DNA of 13,609 bases from positions 1 to 13,609 of the forward strand of contig DATMIW010000041.1 in the NCBI GenBank assembly GCA_035554115.1, given 5' to 3'. The DNA comes from CAXTSE01 sp035554115. Its GTDB lineage: Bacteria; Actinomycetota; Actinomycetes; Actinomycetales; Microbacteriaceae. The first letter of the stretch is position 1. Every line of letters starts with the position of its first letter. The notes beneath the pieces were generated by a model, which did no database searches, was not told where the DNA came from, and saw only the letters and a list, made by a program, of their open reading frames with translations. Shown here in pieces: positions 1-5,572 of this stretch. The position numbers and the translations under genes were made by a program.

Positions 1-59
1 GCGACGAGCGTCGCGACAATCAGCACGGCGACCACGCCGGCGAAGATTAGCCAATCCAC
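1..59 (-). CDS. Membrane protein, N-terminal fragment (runs off left edge)
   Basis: Reading leftward from a GTG at 57-59 gives VDWLIFAGVVAVLIVATLVA, which runs off the edge. It is almost wholly hydrophobic after the first three residues, as expected of an N-terminal membrane helix or uncleaved signal anchor. An in-frame TAA lies three codons upstream, so GTG is the only likely start. There is no Shine-Dalgarno sequence, but a TANNNT -10 box (TAATGT) ends exactly 6 nt before the GTG, the usual actinobacterial leaderless arrangement. The family cannot be named from 20 residues. The call rests on hydrophobicity plus promoter position and could be chance. Confidence 0.45.
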   Translation of the reverse strand, partial: MDWLIFAGVVAVLIVATLV

Positions 60-60
60 G

Positions 61-83
61 CGTCCACATTAGGTCTGTGGACG
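61..83 (-). promoter_or_regulatory. Palindrome over the -10 box of the left-edge membrane gene
   Basis: Perfect 8-bp arms CGTCCACA (61-68) and TGTGGACG (76-83) are separated by 7 nt. On the minus strand the putative -10 hexamer TAATGT (66-71) overlaps one arm, and 6 nt separate it from the GTG start. A dimeric repressor bound here would cover the promoter. No -35 is convincing. The function as an operator is inferred from symmetry and position only. Confidence 0.4.
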
Positions 84-94
84 GATTTACGCGA

Positions 95-110
95 TCATCC
101 CTCGGGATGA
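95..110. repeat. Short perfect inverted repeat (hairpin) in the left intergenic region
   Basis: TCATCCC (95-101) and GGGATGA (104-110) are complementary with 2 nt between them, so a real hairpin would open to about a 4-nt loop. It lies 53 bp past the stop codon of the small barrel gene and upstream of the membrane gene. There is no T-run, so it is at best a weak terminator. It may equally be an operator. Confidence 0.3.
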
Positions 111-114
111 GATT

Positions 115-155
115 GGTCTCGACAGGCTCGACCGGCGGGTGGGCTCGACCGGCGG
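115..155. repeat. GC-rich intergenic direct repeat (CTCGACCGGCGG units)
   Basis: GGCTCGACCGGCGG occurs at 125-138 and again, perfectly, at 142-155, a 17-bp period. It is preceded by GGTCTCGACA at 115-124. The TCTCGACAGGCTCGACC string resembles an intergenic repeat family I recall from Microbacteriaceae genomes, where it is dispersed between genes. That family link is from memory and unchecked; the tandem repeat itself is visible. Confidence 0.5.
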
Positions 156-162
156 ATGGCGG

Positions 163-474
163 CTACTCGGCTGCTGGCGCTCCGGGCATAGGAGTTTCGT
201 CTTCGACGTAGACGGTGTCGATGATGGGAGCCCCGGCGAGTTCGGCGTAGCTGTCAATCATTGGCTTCGCGACCTCGAAGAACGCGTGATAGTCCTCAAC
301 GCTTCGGTACTCATCGAGGTCGAGCACGTGGTCGTCAGCCAAGAGGCGTCGGTGGCCAGTGATGTACTTCATCGCCGCCTCCATGATCGGCCCATGCAGG
401 TGCATGTTCTCGGCTTCGAACTTCTGGATCTGAGCGGGAGTGAGAGGGAATTTCACCGAAACGACAACAGTCAT
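163..474 (-). CDS. Small ABM-like dimeric alpha/beta barrel protein
   Basis: A 103-residue protein beginning MTVVVSVKFPLT. The length and the layout (a beta strand at residues 2-8, a helix around 12-25, strand-rich middle HVLDLDEYRS, then a helix rich in E, Y and F and a final strand DTVYVEDE) resemble the ferredoxin-like dimeric barrel of antibiotic-biosynthesis-monooxygenase/EthD-type proteins. Such proteins act as cofactor-free oxygenases, isomerases or ligand binders; no catalytic residue can be assigned. The start ATG forms an ATGA overlap with the stop of the upstream gene, and AAAGG sits 7 nt before it, so it is probably co-translated with the genes above. The same Shine-Dalgarno and ATG sequence, without the coding region, survives downstream of LigM-like gene 2, suggesting this gene once followed a LigM-like gene. 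The family assignment is tentative. Confidence 0.7.
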   Translation of the reverse strand: MTVVVSVKFPLTPAQIQKFEAENMHLHGPIMEAAMKYITGHRRLLADDHVLDLDEYRSVEDYHAFFEVAKPMIDSYAELAGAPIIDTVYVEDETPMPGAPAAE

Positions 475-782
475 GAACGTGCCTTTCTAGAGGGAAGCGA
501 AGTCAACGCGAGCGTTGTCCTTCTTGTAGGGAGCAGCCTGGATGGTCGCCCGGATCTCGCGCTCCGGAGTGTTCGCGAGGCGTATTCGGCGAGCTCGTGC
601 GACTCCCAGGTCCAGATGTCGACGAAACTGCCGTCTTCGGGTTCGTGGAGGAGCGCGGAGTACTTGCCCTTGCACTCCACGTCGTACTCGGCCAGCATCT
701 GCGGGCGGATGCGCAGCAGTTCCTCACGCGCGTCGGCGGAGGTGGGGCGAATATGAACGACTTCGGCGTTGTACTCAGACAT
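471..782 (-). CDS. Chimeric small ABM-like protein with a C-terminus from out-of-frame LigM-like sequence
   Basis: A 103-residue frame starting MSEYNAEVVHIRP. The ATG at 780-782 is preferred over the one two codons upstream because AAAGGA lies 5 nt before it. Residues 1-70 look like one half of a dimeric alpha/beta barrel (strand AEVVHIRP, helix ADAREELLRIRPQML, strand SFVDIWTWES). From about residue 70 onward the DNA is homologous to the 3' end of LigM-like gene 2, read in a different frame, giving an Arg/Ser-rich tail that is unlikely to fold. The normal C-terminal third has therefore been replaced. The gene overlaps the hydrolase upstream by 8 nt and the small barrel gene downstream by 4 nt, so its reading frame may be kept mainly for translational coupling. 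It could be a functional shortened protein or a pseudogene. Confidence 0.55.
   Translation of the reverse strand: MSEYNAEVVHIRPTSADAREELLRIRPQMLAEYDVECKGKYSALLHEPEDGSFVDIWTWESHELAEYASRTLRSARSGRPSRLLPTRRTTLALTSLPSRKARS
472..571 (-). pseudogene. 3'-end remnant of a fourth LigM-like gene plus the following start site
   Basis: This 100-bp stretch matches 4029-4128 without gaps; by hand count about 87 positions agree. In the LigM frame (stop TAG at 487-489) the minus strand reads APYKKDNARVDFASL, identical to the C-terminus of LigM-like gene 2. Most differences are silent in that frame, so the two copies diverged while both still coded for protein. This remnant is therefore probably from an older paralogue and not a fresh copy of the neighbour. 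Homology also spans the Shine-Dalgarno and ATG of the downstream small gene and stops at the ATG. Confidence 0.8.
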
Positions 783-1572
783 CAGCATCCTTTTCGGAGT
801 GGGGGGCCTCAGCCCCACGGAGGAGGAATTCTGCGACCGAAGCCGCGAGGGCGGGCGGGGTCTCATACATGGCGTAATGGCCGGCGTTGGCCATGACTTC
901 AACCTCTGCGTTCGGGAAGTGGGGGAGCCAGCCTGCCTGCATCGCCTCGGCGCCCAGATCGGCGTCGTACTCGCCCACAATGAGCTTGACGGGAAGGTCG
1001 ATTCCGGCGAGGTGGGCCGACACATCCGACCGCACCCAGGTCGTCAACTGCGCATCAAAAGCTTCGACAGTCGAGTGGGCGATCGACTCCGCAACGATGC
1101 GTCTCACGAAGGGCGAGCCGAGCCTGTTTCCCGTCGAGCCGGCGACGATGGCGTGGCGCACTTCAGTGCTGCCTGCAGCATGGGCGAAGAAATCGAAGGT
1201 CTCGTCATCGAAGGGGACGCCCGACGGGGGGACGGGACTGATGCCGACCAGGTGGGTTACCCGCTCCGGCATATCGGCCAGCACCGCCGCCGCCGCGATG
1301 CCGCCCATGGAGTGGCCGAGCAGGGCGAATCGATCCCAGCCGAGGTCATCGGCCAGGGCACGCACGTCGGTGCTGATCTCGGCGAGCGAGTAGTCGCCGG
1401 ATTCAGTTTTGCGCCGGCCATAGCCCCGGTAGTCGGCGAAGACGTAGCTGAATTCGTCGGTGTCGATGTAGGTGGGGAACTCTCCCCAGCCGCCCGAGAA
1501 TCCGTACCAGCCGTGCAGGGCAATGACGCGGACAGGCCCGGTTCCCACCACCAGAGGGGTCACACTCGTCAC
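775..1572 (-). CDS. Alpha/beta hydrolase with intact catalytic triad
   Basis: A 265-residue single-domain alpha/beta hydrolase. Visible landmarks are the oxyanion segment HGWYG (20-24), the nucleophile elbow GHSMGG with Ser88, a likely acid Asp203 in VGEYD, and His232 in NAGHY. The fold covers esterases, C-C bond hydrolases (MhpC/BphD type) and lactonases; the substrate cannot be told. I chose the GTG at 1570-1572 because AAAGG precedes it by 10 nt. The longer open frame upstream is only lipoate-ligase remnant sequence read in the wrong frame. The gene follows the LysR gene by 31 bp and overlaps the next gene by 8 nt, so it is in the same transcription unit as the two small barrel genes. It probably acts in the cytoplasm on an intermediate of the catabolic pathway. 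Confidence 0.85.
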   Translation of the reverse strand: MTSVTPLVVGTGPVRVIALHGWYGFSGGWGEFPTYIDTDEFSYVFADYRGYGRRKTESGDYSLAEISTDVRALADDLGWDRFALLGHSMGGIAAAAVLADMPERVTHLVGISPVPPSGVPFDDETFDFFAHAAGSTEVRHAIVAGSTGNRLGSPFVRRIVAESIAHSTVEAFDAQLTTWVRSDVSAHLAGIDLPVKLIVGEYDADLGAEAMQAGWLPHFPNAEVEVMANAGHYAMYETPPALAASVAEFLLRGAEAPHSEKDADV

Positions 1573-1603
1573 AGGGCACCGACCTTTCGACTCGACCTTA
1601 GCC

Positions 1604-1717
1604 TCAGTGCGTGGCGAACTTCTCGGCAACCGGTCGTTCGGCTGCGGCGTATTCGCGCCCAATGCGCGTCATCAATTCGCCATCCATGTATGCCATCGTC
1701 ACGTGATGCAGAACACC
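1604..1717 (-). pseudogene. Lipoate-ligase gene 3' remnant fused in frame to the LysR gene
   Basis: Positions 1611-1654 match 9522-9565 with one mismatch in 44. Positions 1655-1717 match the region from about 9719 onward less closely. Relative to the intact ligase, the remnant lacks one codon (Asp261), three codons (near residues 270-272) and about 51 codons (between GRE and YAAAER). All three deletions are multiples of three, so the ligase frame is kept and is the same frame as the LysR gene. The match ends at KFAT, where His and a stop follow. Confidence 0.85.
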
Positions 1718-2623
1718 TGAATCGCCGGCGCTGAGCACAGTGCGCGCCACCGCAAGGAACGTCTCGGCGCGGCGATTGAGGGTAGCCCCCTCCGGCCAGA
1801 TGCCGACGATGCTCTCCTCGGCATCGGCTATCACCAAAGGCACGGCCACCACCTCGCGGCCCTCGTGCGAAAGAGCGTGAGCCGGGCGATGCACCATCAG
1901 GCTGAAGCCCAGATTGCGCGCCACCATCGATTTCACGAGCTCATAGTCGGCGATCCGATAGGCGACTTGAGGGTGGATTCCCGCCTGTTGAAAGAGAAGC
2001 AAGGTGTGGGTGTTTGCCGCATCGACGTCGTACAGGATTAGCGGCTCGTCTTTCACATCCTCGAGGGTGAGACCCTCGCGCCGAGACAGTCGGTGGTCTG
2101 CGCCGAGGATTACGTAGACCGGCGACCGTTTCAGAGGCATCCGGTTCACCGTCTCCGGCAGGTACAGATCGAGCAAGATGGCGCAGTCCAGCTCATTCAC
2201 GGCGAGCTTCTGCACAAGGGCGCGTTGCGAGTCGATGACGAAGCTGAGAGTGACCCTGGGGTGATGGTGCGCGAAGTGCTCGACAACCCCCGGCAGCACA
2301 GTCGGCGCGAGAGTGGGGTAGCAACCGACCGAAAGGGATCCGACAAGTTCTGTCTCGGCGCGAGTGAGCGACAACTCAGCCTCTTCGGCTAAACGCAGAA
2401 CATCCCTCGCCGCTGGATAGAGCCTGTGCCCCTCGAGCGTCAACTTGGTTCCGCGCGCCTTCTGAGTTGTGACGAGAGTCGATCCTGTTACGCGCTCAAG
2501 TGTGGCCACACCGGCCGCGATAGCTGCAGAGCTGACACCGATACGAGCCGCCGCCTTGGCGAACGAACCGGTCTCGGCGACCGCGCAGAAGTATTCGAGC
2601 TGGACGATCGTGAAGTGCGGCAC
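1604..2623 (-). CDS. LysR-type transcriptional regulator with a lipoate-ligase-derived C-terminal tail
   Basis: A 339-residue protein. An N-terminal winged helix-turn-helix covers about residues 1-60 (VQLEYFCAVAETGSFAKAA is a typical LysR start). The effector-binding domain follows, with SLSVGCYPTLAPTVLP around residue 100. A normal LysR protein ends near residue 300; here residues 303-339 (GVLHHVTMAY to AEKFATH) match the C-terminal part of the lipoate ligase encoded at 9494-10543. The start is GTG at 2621-2623 with no good Shine-Dalgarno. A TAGTCT -10 box lies 6 nt upstream, so the mRNA is probably leaderless. The gene is divergent from LigM-like gene 1 and a 25-bp palindrome sits between them, so it likely controls that gene and itself. 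The inducer is unknown. Confidence 0.9.
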   Translation of the reverse strand: MPHFTIVQLEYFCAVAETGSFAKAAARIGVSSAAIAAGVATLERVTGSTLVTTQKARGTKLTLEGHRLYPAARDVLRLAEEAELSLTRAETELVGSLSVGCYPTLAPTVLPGVVEHFAHHHPRVTLSFVIDSQRALVQKLAVNELDCAILLDLYLPETVNRMPLKRSPVYVILGADHRLSRREGLTLEDVKDEPLILYDVDAANTHTLLLFQQAGIHPQVAYRIADYELVKSMVARNLGFSLMVHRPAHALSHEGREVVAVPLVIADAEESIVGIWPEGATLNRRAETFLAVARTVLSAGDSGVLHHVTMAYMDGELMTRIGREYAAAERPVAEKFATH

Positions 2624-2629
2624 CTCAGG

Positions 2630-2635
2630 AGACTA
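2630..2635 (-). promoter_or_regulatory. Probable leaderless -10 box of the LysR gene
   Basis: On the minus strand TAGTCT fits the actinobacterial TANNNT pattern and is separated by exactly 6 nt (CCTGAG) from the GTG start. This explains the missing Shine-Dalgarno. It overlaps the end of the palindrome at 2632-2656, so binding there would repress the LysR promoter. No clear -35 is seen. Confidence 0.45.
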
Positions 2636-2656
2636 CCCAACCTCAAGTTGGGTAGT
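2632..2656. promoter_or_regulatory. Likely LysR operator between divergent genes
   Basis: Perfect 10-bp arms ACTACCCAAC (2632-2641) and GTTGGGTAGT (2647-2656) flank a 5-nt centre. The centre (2644) is 66 bp upstream of the proposed leaderless start of LigM-like gene 1 at 2710. LysR-type regulators typically have their recognition site near -65, so this placement fits activation of gene 1 together with autorepression of the LysR gene. A symmetric T-N11-A core is not present, so the assignment rests on symmetry and position. Confidence 0.6.
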
Positions 2657-2673
2657 TGCTAAAGAATCGGGCC

Positions 2674-2712
2674 TTGGGCTGCGGCAAATGCCCTCCTAGC
2701 TTGGAGGGCATG
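2674..2712 (+). promoter_or_regulatory. Leaderless promoter of LigM-like gene 1 with a palindrome around the -10 box
   Basis: TTGGGC (2674-2679), a 17-nt spacer, TAGCTT (2697-2702) and 7 nt to the ATG at 2710 make a well-spaced promoter with transcription starting at or next to the start codon. The arms ATGCCCTCC (2688-2696) and GGAGGGCAT (2703-2711) are perfect complements with the -10 hexamer as the loop. A symmetric protein bound here would block the promoter. If transcription instead starts upstream, the RNA hairpin would hide GGAGGG and the start codon. Confidence 0.55.
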
Positions 2713-4047
2713 ACCCTCTCTCTCACCAGCATTCGCGAAGACCCCGATGTCGCCGGCCAGTGGGGCAGTTTCGAATACACGGGGTGGCAAGACGAAAACC
2801 TCTCGTGGAAAGAGGGAGTCTACATCGGCGACTGGTCGTGGCTCGAGGAGGTGCGGATCAGTGGACCGGACGCGCTGAGGTTCTTTTCGGAACTCGCCGT
2901 CAACGACATGTCACGATTCGCTGTCGACCAGGCAAAGCACGCGATTTTCTGTAGCGCGGCAGGCAAAGTTATCGGCGAGGGTGTGCTGATGCGGCAGTCG
3001 GAGACCGACTTCGTGTTCAACGCCCGCAGCCCCATCAACTCGTGGCTCGAATACAGCTGGAACCGCGGTGACTATTCGGGCACCTTCGCGATCACACTCC
3101 GAGACCACAAGCTGCAGGTGTCGGGGCCGAGATCTCTCGAGCTGCTCGAAAGCTTGATCGGCGAGCAGGTGCGTCGCATCCCGTTCATGCACGTCGGTCA
3201 CGCCACGGTAGCCGGGCACAATGTGCAATTGCTGCGGCAGGGGATGGCTGGCGAGGTCGGATTCGAGATGCAGGGCGACGCCGAGTTCACGGCCGAGATT
3301 CGGGATGCCGTGCTCGCGGCAGGCGAGCCCCTCGGGATCCGGCGGCTGGGGGCTCGCAGCGCCATGATCAACCACCTGGAGGCTGGCTTCCCCACCGTCA
3401 CTGTCGACTACCTCGCCGCTGTGACGGGCGACGCCGAGCGGGACTTCCTGGAGCAGTACGGGCAGCCTGTCGCCGACGTCAGGTCACCGGAATGGGCCCG
3501 CAGCATCGTGCGCTGCCTCAAAGTGAAGGGCAGCTTCGAGGGCGCGGAGGTGTCCGACTGGTTCCGGAGCCCCGTGGAACTGGGATGGGCGCGCAATATC
3601 CATCTTGACCACGACTTCTATGGGCGGGAGGCCGTCGCCCGCGAGCTCGCGGCGCCCATCCGCGCGATCGTCTCGTTGGTCTGGAACCTCGACGACGTCG
3701 CCGAGGTGGTGGGATCGGTGCTGGCGGCAGATCACCCGTACGACTTCATGGACCTGCCGCGAGCACAGTGGTTCGCGATGTACGCAAACTCGGTACGCGT
3801 TGGCGAACGCGAGATCGGGGTCGCGACCTCGCGCGGCTACAGCTACTTCTTTCGCAGCATGCTGTCGCATGCGGTACTCGAGACGGAGTTCACGGCCCCC
3901 GGGACACAGGTGGAAGTCGTATGGGGCGACCCCGGCCACCCGCAGAAACGCATCCGGGCGACCGTCCACCGCTATCCGTTCAAAGACGATAAGCGCAAGG
4001 TCGACCTCGGTAGCTACTCGGCTCCCGGCATGAACGCGCCTTCCTAG
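2710..4047 (+). CDS. LigM/GcvT-fold tetrahydrofolate-dependent demethylase-like protein (gene 1)
   Basis: A 445-residue protein of the aminomethyltransferase fold, of similar length to the LigM/DesA O-demethylases (about 460-470). Shared family features are WQDENLSWKEGVYIGDWS (26-43), the segment SGPDALRFFS (51-60), DHDFYGREAVA late in the protein, and TSRGYSYFFRSM near the C-terminal barrel. By comparison with LigM as I recall it, an arginine like Arg122 is kept (Arg106, in ARSP), but the position of the catalytic Tyr247 is Ala218. It may therefore use another substrate or mechanism. I chose the ATG at 2710 because it fits the promoter; an upstream in-frame start is poorly placed. The last residues MNAPS and the stop are borrowed from a leftover start site of another gene, and the gene ends in a CTAG shared with the convergent gene 2. 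Confidence 0.85.
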   Translation: MTLSLTSIREDPDVAGQWGSFEYTGWQDENLSWKEGVYIGDWSWLEEVRISGPDALRFFSELAVNDMSRFAVDQAKHAIFCSAAGKVIGEGVLMRQSETDFVFNARSPINSWLEYSWNRGDYSGTFAITLRDHKLQVSGPRSLELLESLIGEQVRRIPFMHVGHATVAGHNVQLLRQGMAGEVGFEMQGDAEFTAEIRDAVLAAGEPLGIRRLGARSAMINHLEAGFPTVTVDYLAAVTGDAERDFLEQYGQPVADVRSPEWARSIVRCLKVKGSFEGAEVSDWFRSPVELGWARNIHLDHDFYGREAVARELAAPIRAIVSLVWNLDDVAEVVGSVLAADHPYDFMDLPRAQWFAMYANSVRVGEREIGVATSRGYSYFFRSMLSHAVLETEFTAPGTQVEVVWGDPGHPQKRIRATVHRYPFKDDKRKVDLGSYSAPGMNAPS

Positions 4048-4128
4048 AGGGAAGCGAAGTCGACGCGGGCATTGTCTTTCTTATAGGGAGCCGGCTGAAT
4101 CGTCGCCCGGATCTCGCGCTGCGGGGTG
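4029..4128. repeat. Intact-locus copy of the 100-bp LigM 3'-end repeat
   Basis: Direct counterpart of 472-571, in the same orientation, about 87% identical and ungapped. It includes the last codons of LigM-like gene 2 and then AGGAAGGCGCGTTCATG, a Shine-Dalgarno plus start codon equivalent to that of the small gene at 163-474, but with no such gene following. Homology stops at the ATG, marking a deletion or insertion breakpoint at about 4029-4030. Confidence 0.85.
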
Positions 4129-5366
4129 CCGGGATTGCCCCAGAGCACAGTGACTTCATCGCCGATACTGCAGTGCTCAACATCGATGACGGCCAAGGAG
4201 ATCATCTCGCGGAAGAACGCACTGTAGCCGCGCGAACTCGTCACACCGACGAGCTCGCCGTTCTTCAGAATCTGGTCGGCGTACACGTAGCCGCGCGGTT
4301 CCTGCGGCATCTCCATGTAATCCGGCATCGGCTCGCCCTTGCGGAACAGTGAGGCGTAGATGTCGACGACGTCGTCCGAATTCCACACCAGGGTGGCTCC
4401 GGTGCGGCGAGGTGCAGCCAATTCGGCGCGGAGCGCCTCGGCCCCGATGAAGTCATGGTCGAAGTTGATGCGGTTGCCCCAGCCGAACTCGATGGGGCTG
4501 CGGTACCAGTCGGCCACGTCATCCGACTCGAAGCTGCCGGCAATGCGGTTGAAGTTGTCGAGCCAGCCACCGTCCTCCATCTCGTGGATGTAGCCGGCGT
4601 GATCCACATCAAAGACCGCGGGGAGGTAGTCGAGGCCCTGCGTCGGGTAATAGGCCTCGAGGTGGTTGATCATCGCCACGCGACCACCCAACTGCTCGAT
4701 GCCGAACTCCTGACCCGCCTCGAAGAGCGTGCCCCACACCAGGGCCGCGTGCTCGAGCGGATACTGCAGCTCGAAACCGATCTCGCCCGTCATGCCCTGG
4801 CGGAGCACCGTAACCTCAACGCCCGCAATCGTGGTGGTGGCCGAGCGCATGAACGTGAGGTCACGGAAGGTCGCGCCGCTGGCCTTCTCGAGAACCGCGA
4901 GGGATTTCGGGCCCTGCAGATGATGCTTGGCAAGGCTCAGCCATTCCACCTCAACATCGAAATCGCCTTGGCGCCGGTGGTAATCAACCCATGCCGTGCT
5001 GAAGGAAATGTACTCGTTCTCGCCCGTGCGGCTGAGCACCGCATCGTCGATGATCTTGCCATCGTCATTGCACTGGATGATGTGCTTCGACTGGCCGACA
5101 GCGAAGTTTTTCATCGTGTTGACGGACACCTCAGAGAAGAGGCGCAGCACATCCGGACCGGTGAATTTGATGGTCGGCAGGAACGACCAGTCACCGAGGT
5201 AAGCGGAGTGCTTCCACGACAGGCTCTCATCGACCCAGTTCGTGTATTGCGGCGGACCCCACGATGCTCCGACGAGATGCGTGATCGGGCGGTGACGCAG
5301 TTCATCGACAGTTGTCAGAGGGACGGGGCGCGACGACGTGGATGCGATTTCCGATGGGCGAGACAT
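4044..5366 (-). CDS. LigM/GcvT-fold tetrahydrofolate-dependent demethylase-like protein (gene 2)
   Basis: A 440-residue member of the same family as the genes at 2710 and 7826. It shows WVDESLSWKHSAYLGDWS (44-61), FTGPDVLRLFS (68-78), LRQGMTGEIGFEL (188-200), DHDFIGAEAL and TSSRGYSAFFREM, and ends APYKKDNARVDFASL. It is more like gene 1 than gene 3 in its N-terminal third and in the AMINHLEA segment, where LigM has its catalytic Tyr247 (here Ala231). The ATG at 5364-5366 is chosen because AGGAAGG lies 4 nt upstream. It follows the luciferase-like gene by 206 bp on the same strand, so it may have its own promoter. Its stop overlaps that of convergent gene 1 within CTAG (4044-4047). Expected role: transfer of a methyl group from a methylated substrate to tetrahydrofolate in the cytoplasm; the substrate is unknown. 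Confidence 0.87.
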   Translation of the reverse strand: MSRPSEIASTSSRPVPLTTVDELRHRPITHLVGASWGPPQYTNWVDESLSWKHSAYLGDWSFLPTIKFTGPDVLRLFSEVSVNTMKNFAVGQSKHIIQCNDDGKIIDDAVLSRTGENEYISFSTAWVDYHRRQGDFDVEVEWLSLAKHHLQGPKSLAVLEKASGATFRDLTFMRSATTTIAGVEVTVLRQGMTGEIGFELQYPLEHAALVWGTLFEAGQEFGIEQLGGRVAMINHLEAYYPTQGLDYLPAVFDVDHAGYIHEMEDGGWLDNFNRIAGSFESDDVADWYRSPIEFGWGNRINFDHDFIGAEALRAELAAPRRTGATLVWNSDDVVDIYASLFRKGEPMPDYMEMPQEPRGYVYADQILKNGELVGVTSSRGYSAFFREMISLAVIDVEHCSIGDEVTVLWGNPGTPQREIRATIQPAPYKKDNARVDFASL

Positions 5367-5494
5367 GGACCCTTCCTGACGTGCGTGAGGTTTATCACGT
5401 GGCCGGGATCGCACAAGGCGCCATGCTCATCGGGCCCTCCGCCGAGACCGACGATGAGGAACCTGGACCCGCCCGTCGCACGAGCGCCGAGCAG

Positions 5495-5536
5495 CCGTAT
5501 GTTCCATAACTGTACCATCCGTATGGGATGCTACGG
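5495..5536. promoter_or_regulatory. CCGTATG repeats upstream of LigM-like gene 2
   Basis: CCGTATG occurs at 5495-5501 and 5519-5525 (24-bp spacing), and CCGTA (5519-5523) pairs with TACGG (5532-5536) across 8 nt. The gap 5367-5572 between the luciferase-like gene and gene 2 holds no credible gene, and these repeats are its most structured part. They may be a binding site controlling gene 2. I could not place a convincing -10/-35 pair. Confidence 0.3.
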
Positions 5537-5572
5537 AAGTTAAAGTGCGCGGGCCCAGTCGAAAGAAATGGT

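Noticed and set aside
1573..1662. Upstream extension of the first hydrolase to a start at 1662
   Set aside because: The extra residues (NTPQPNDRLPRSSPRT) come from the ligase remnant read out of frame; the same string appears opposite the intact ligase gene. The GTG at 1572 has a ribosome-binding site.
769..1734. Long plus-strand open frame opposite the first hydrolase and the LysR tail
   Set aside because: It is antisense to a hydrolase with a full catalytic triad, and its translation is Arg/Gly/His-rich with no recognisable motif, as expected of the opposite frame in GC-rich genes.
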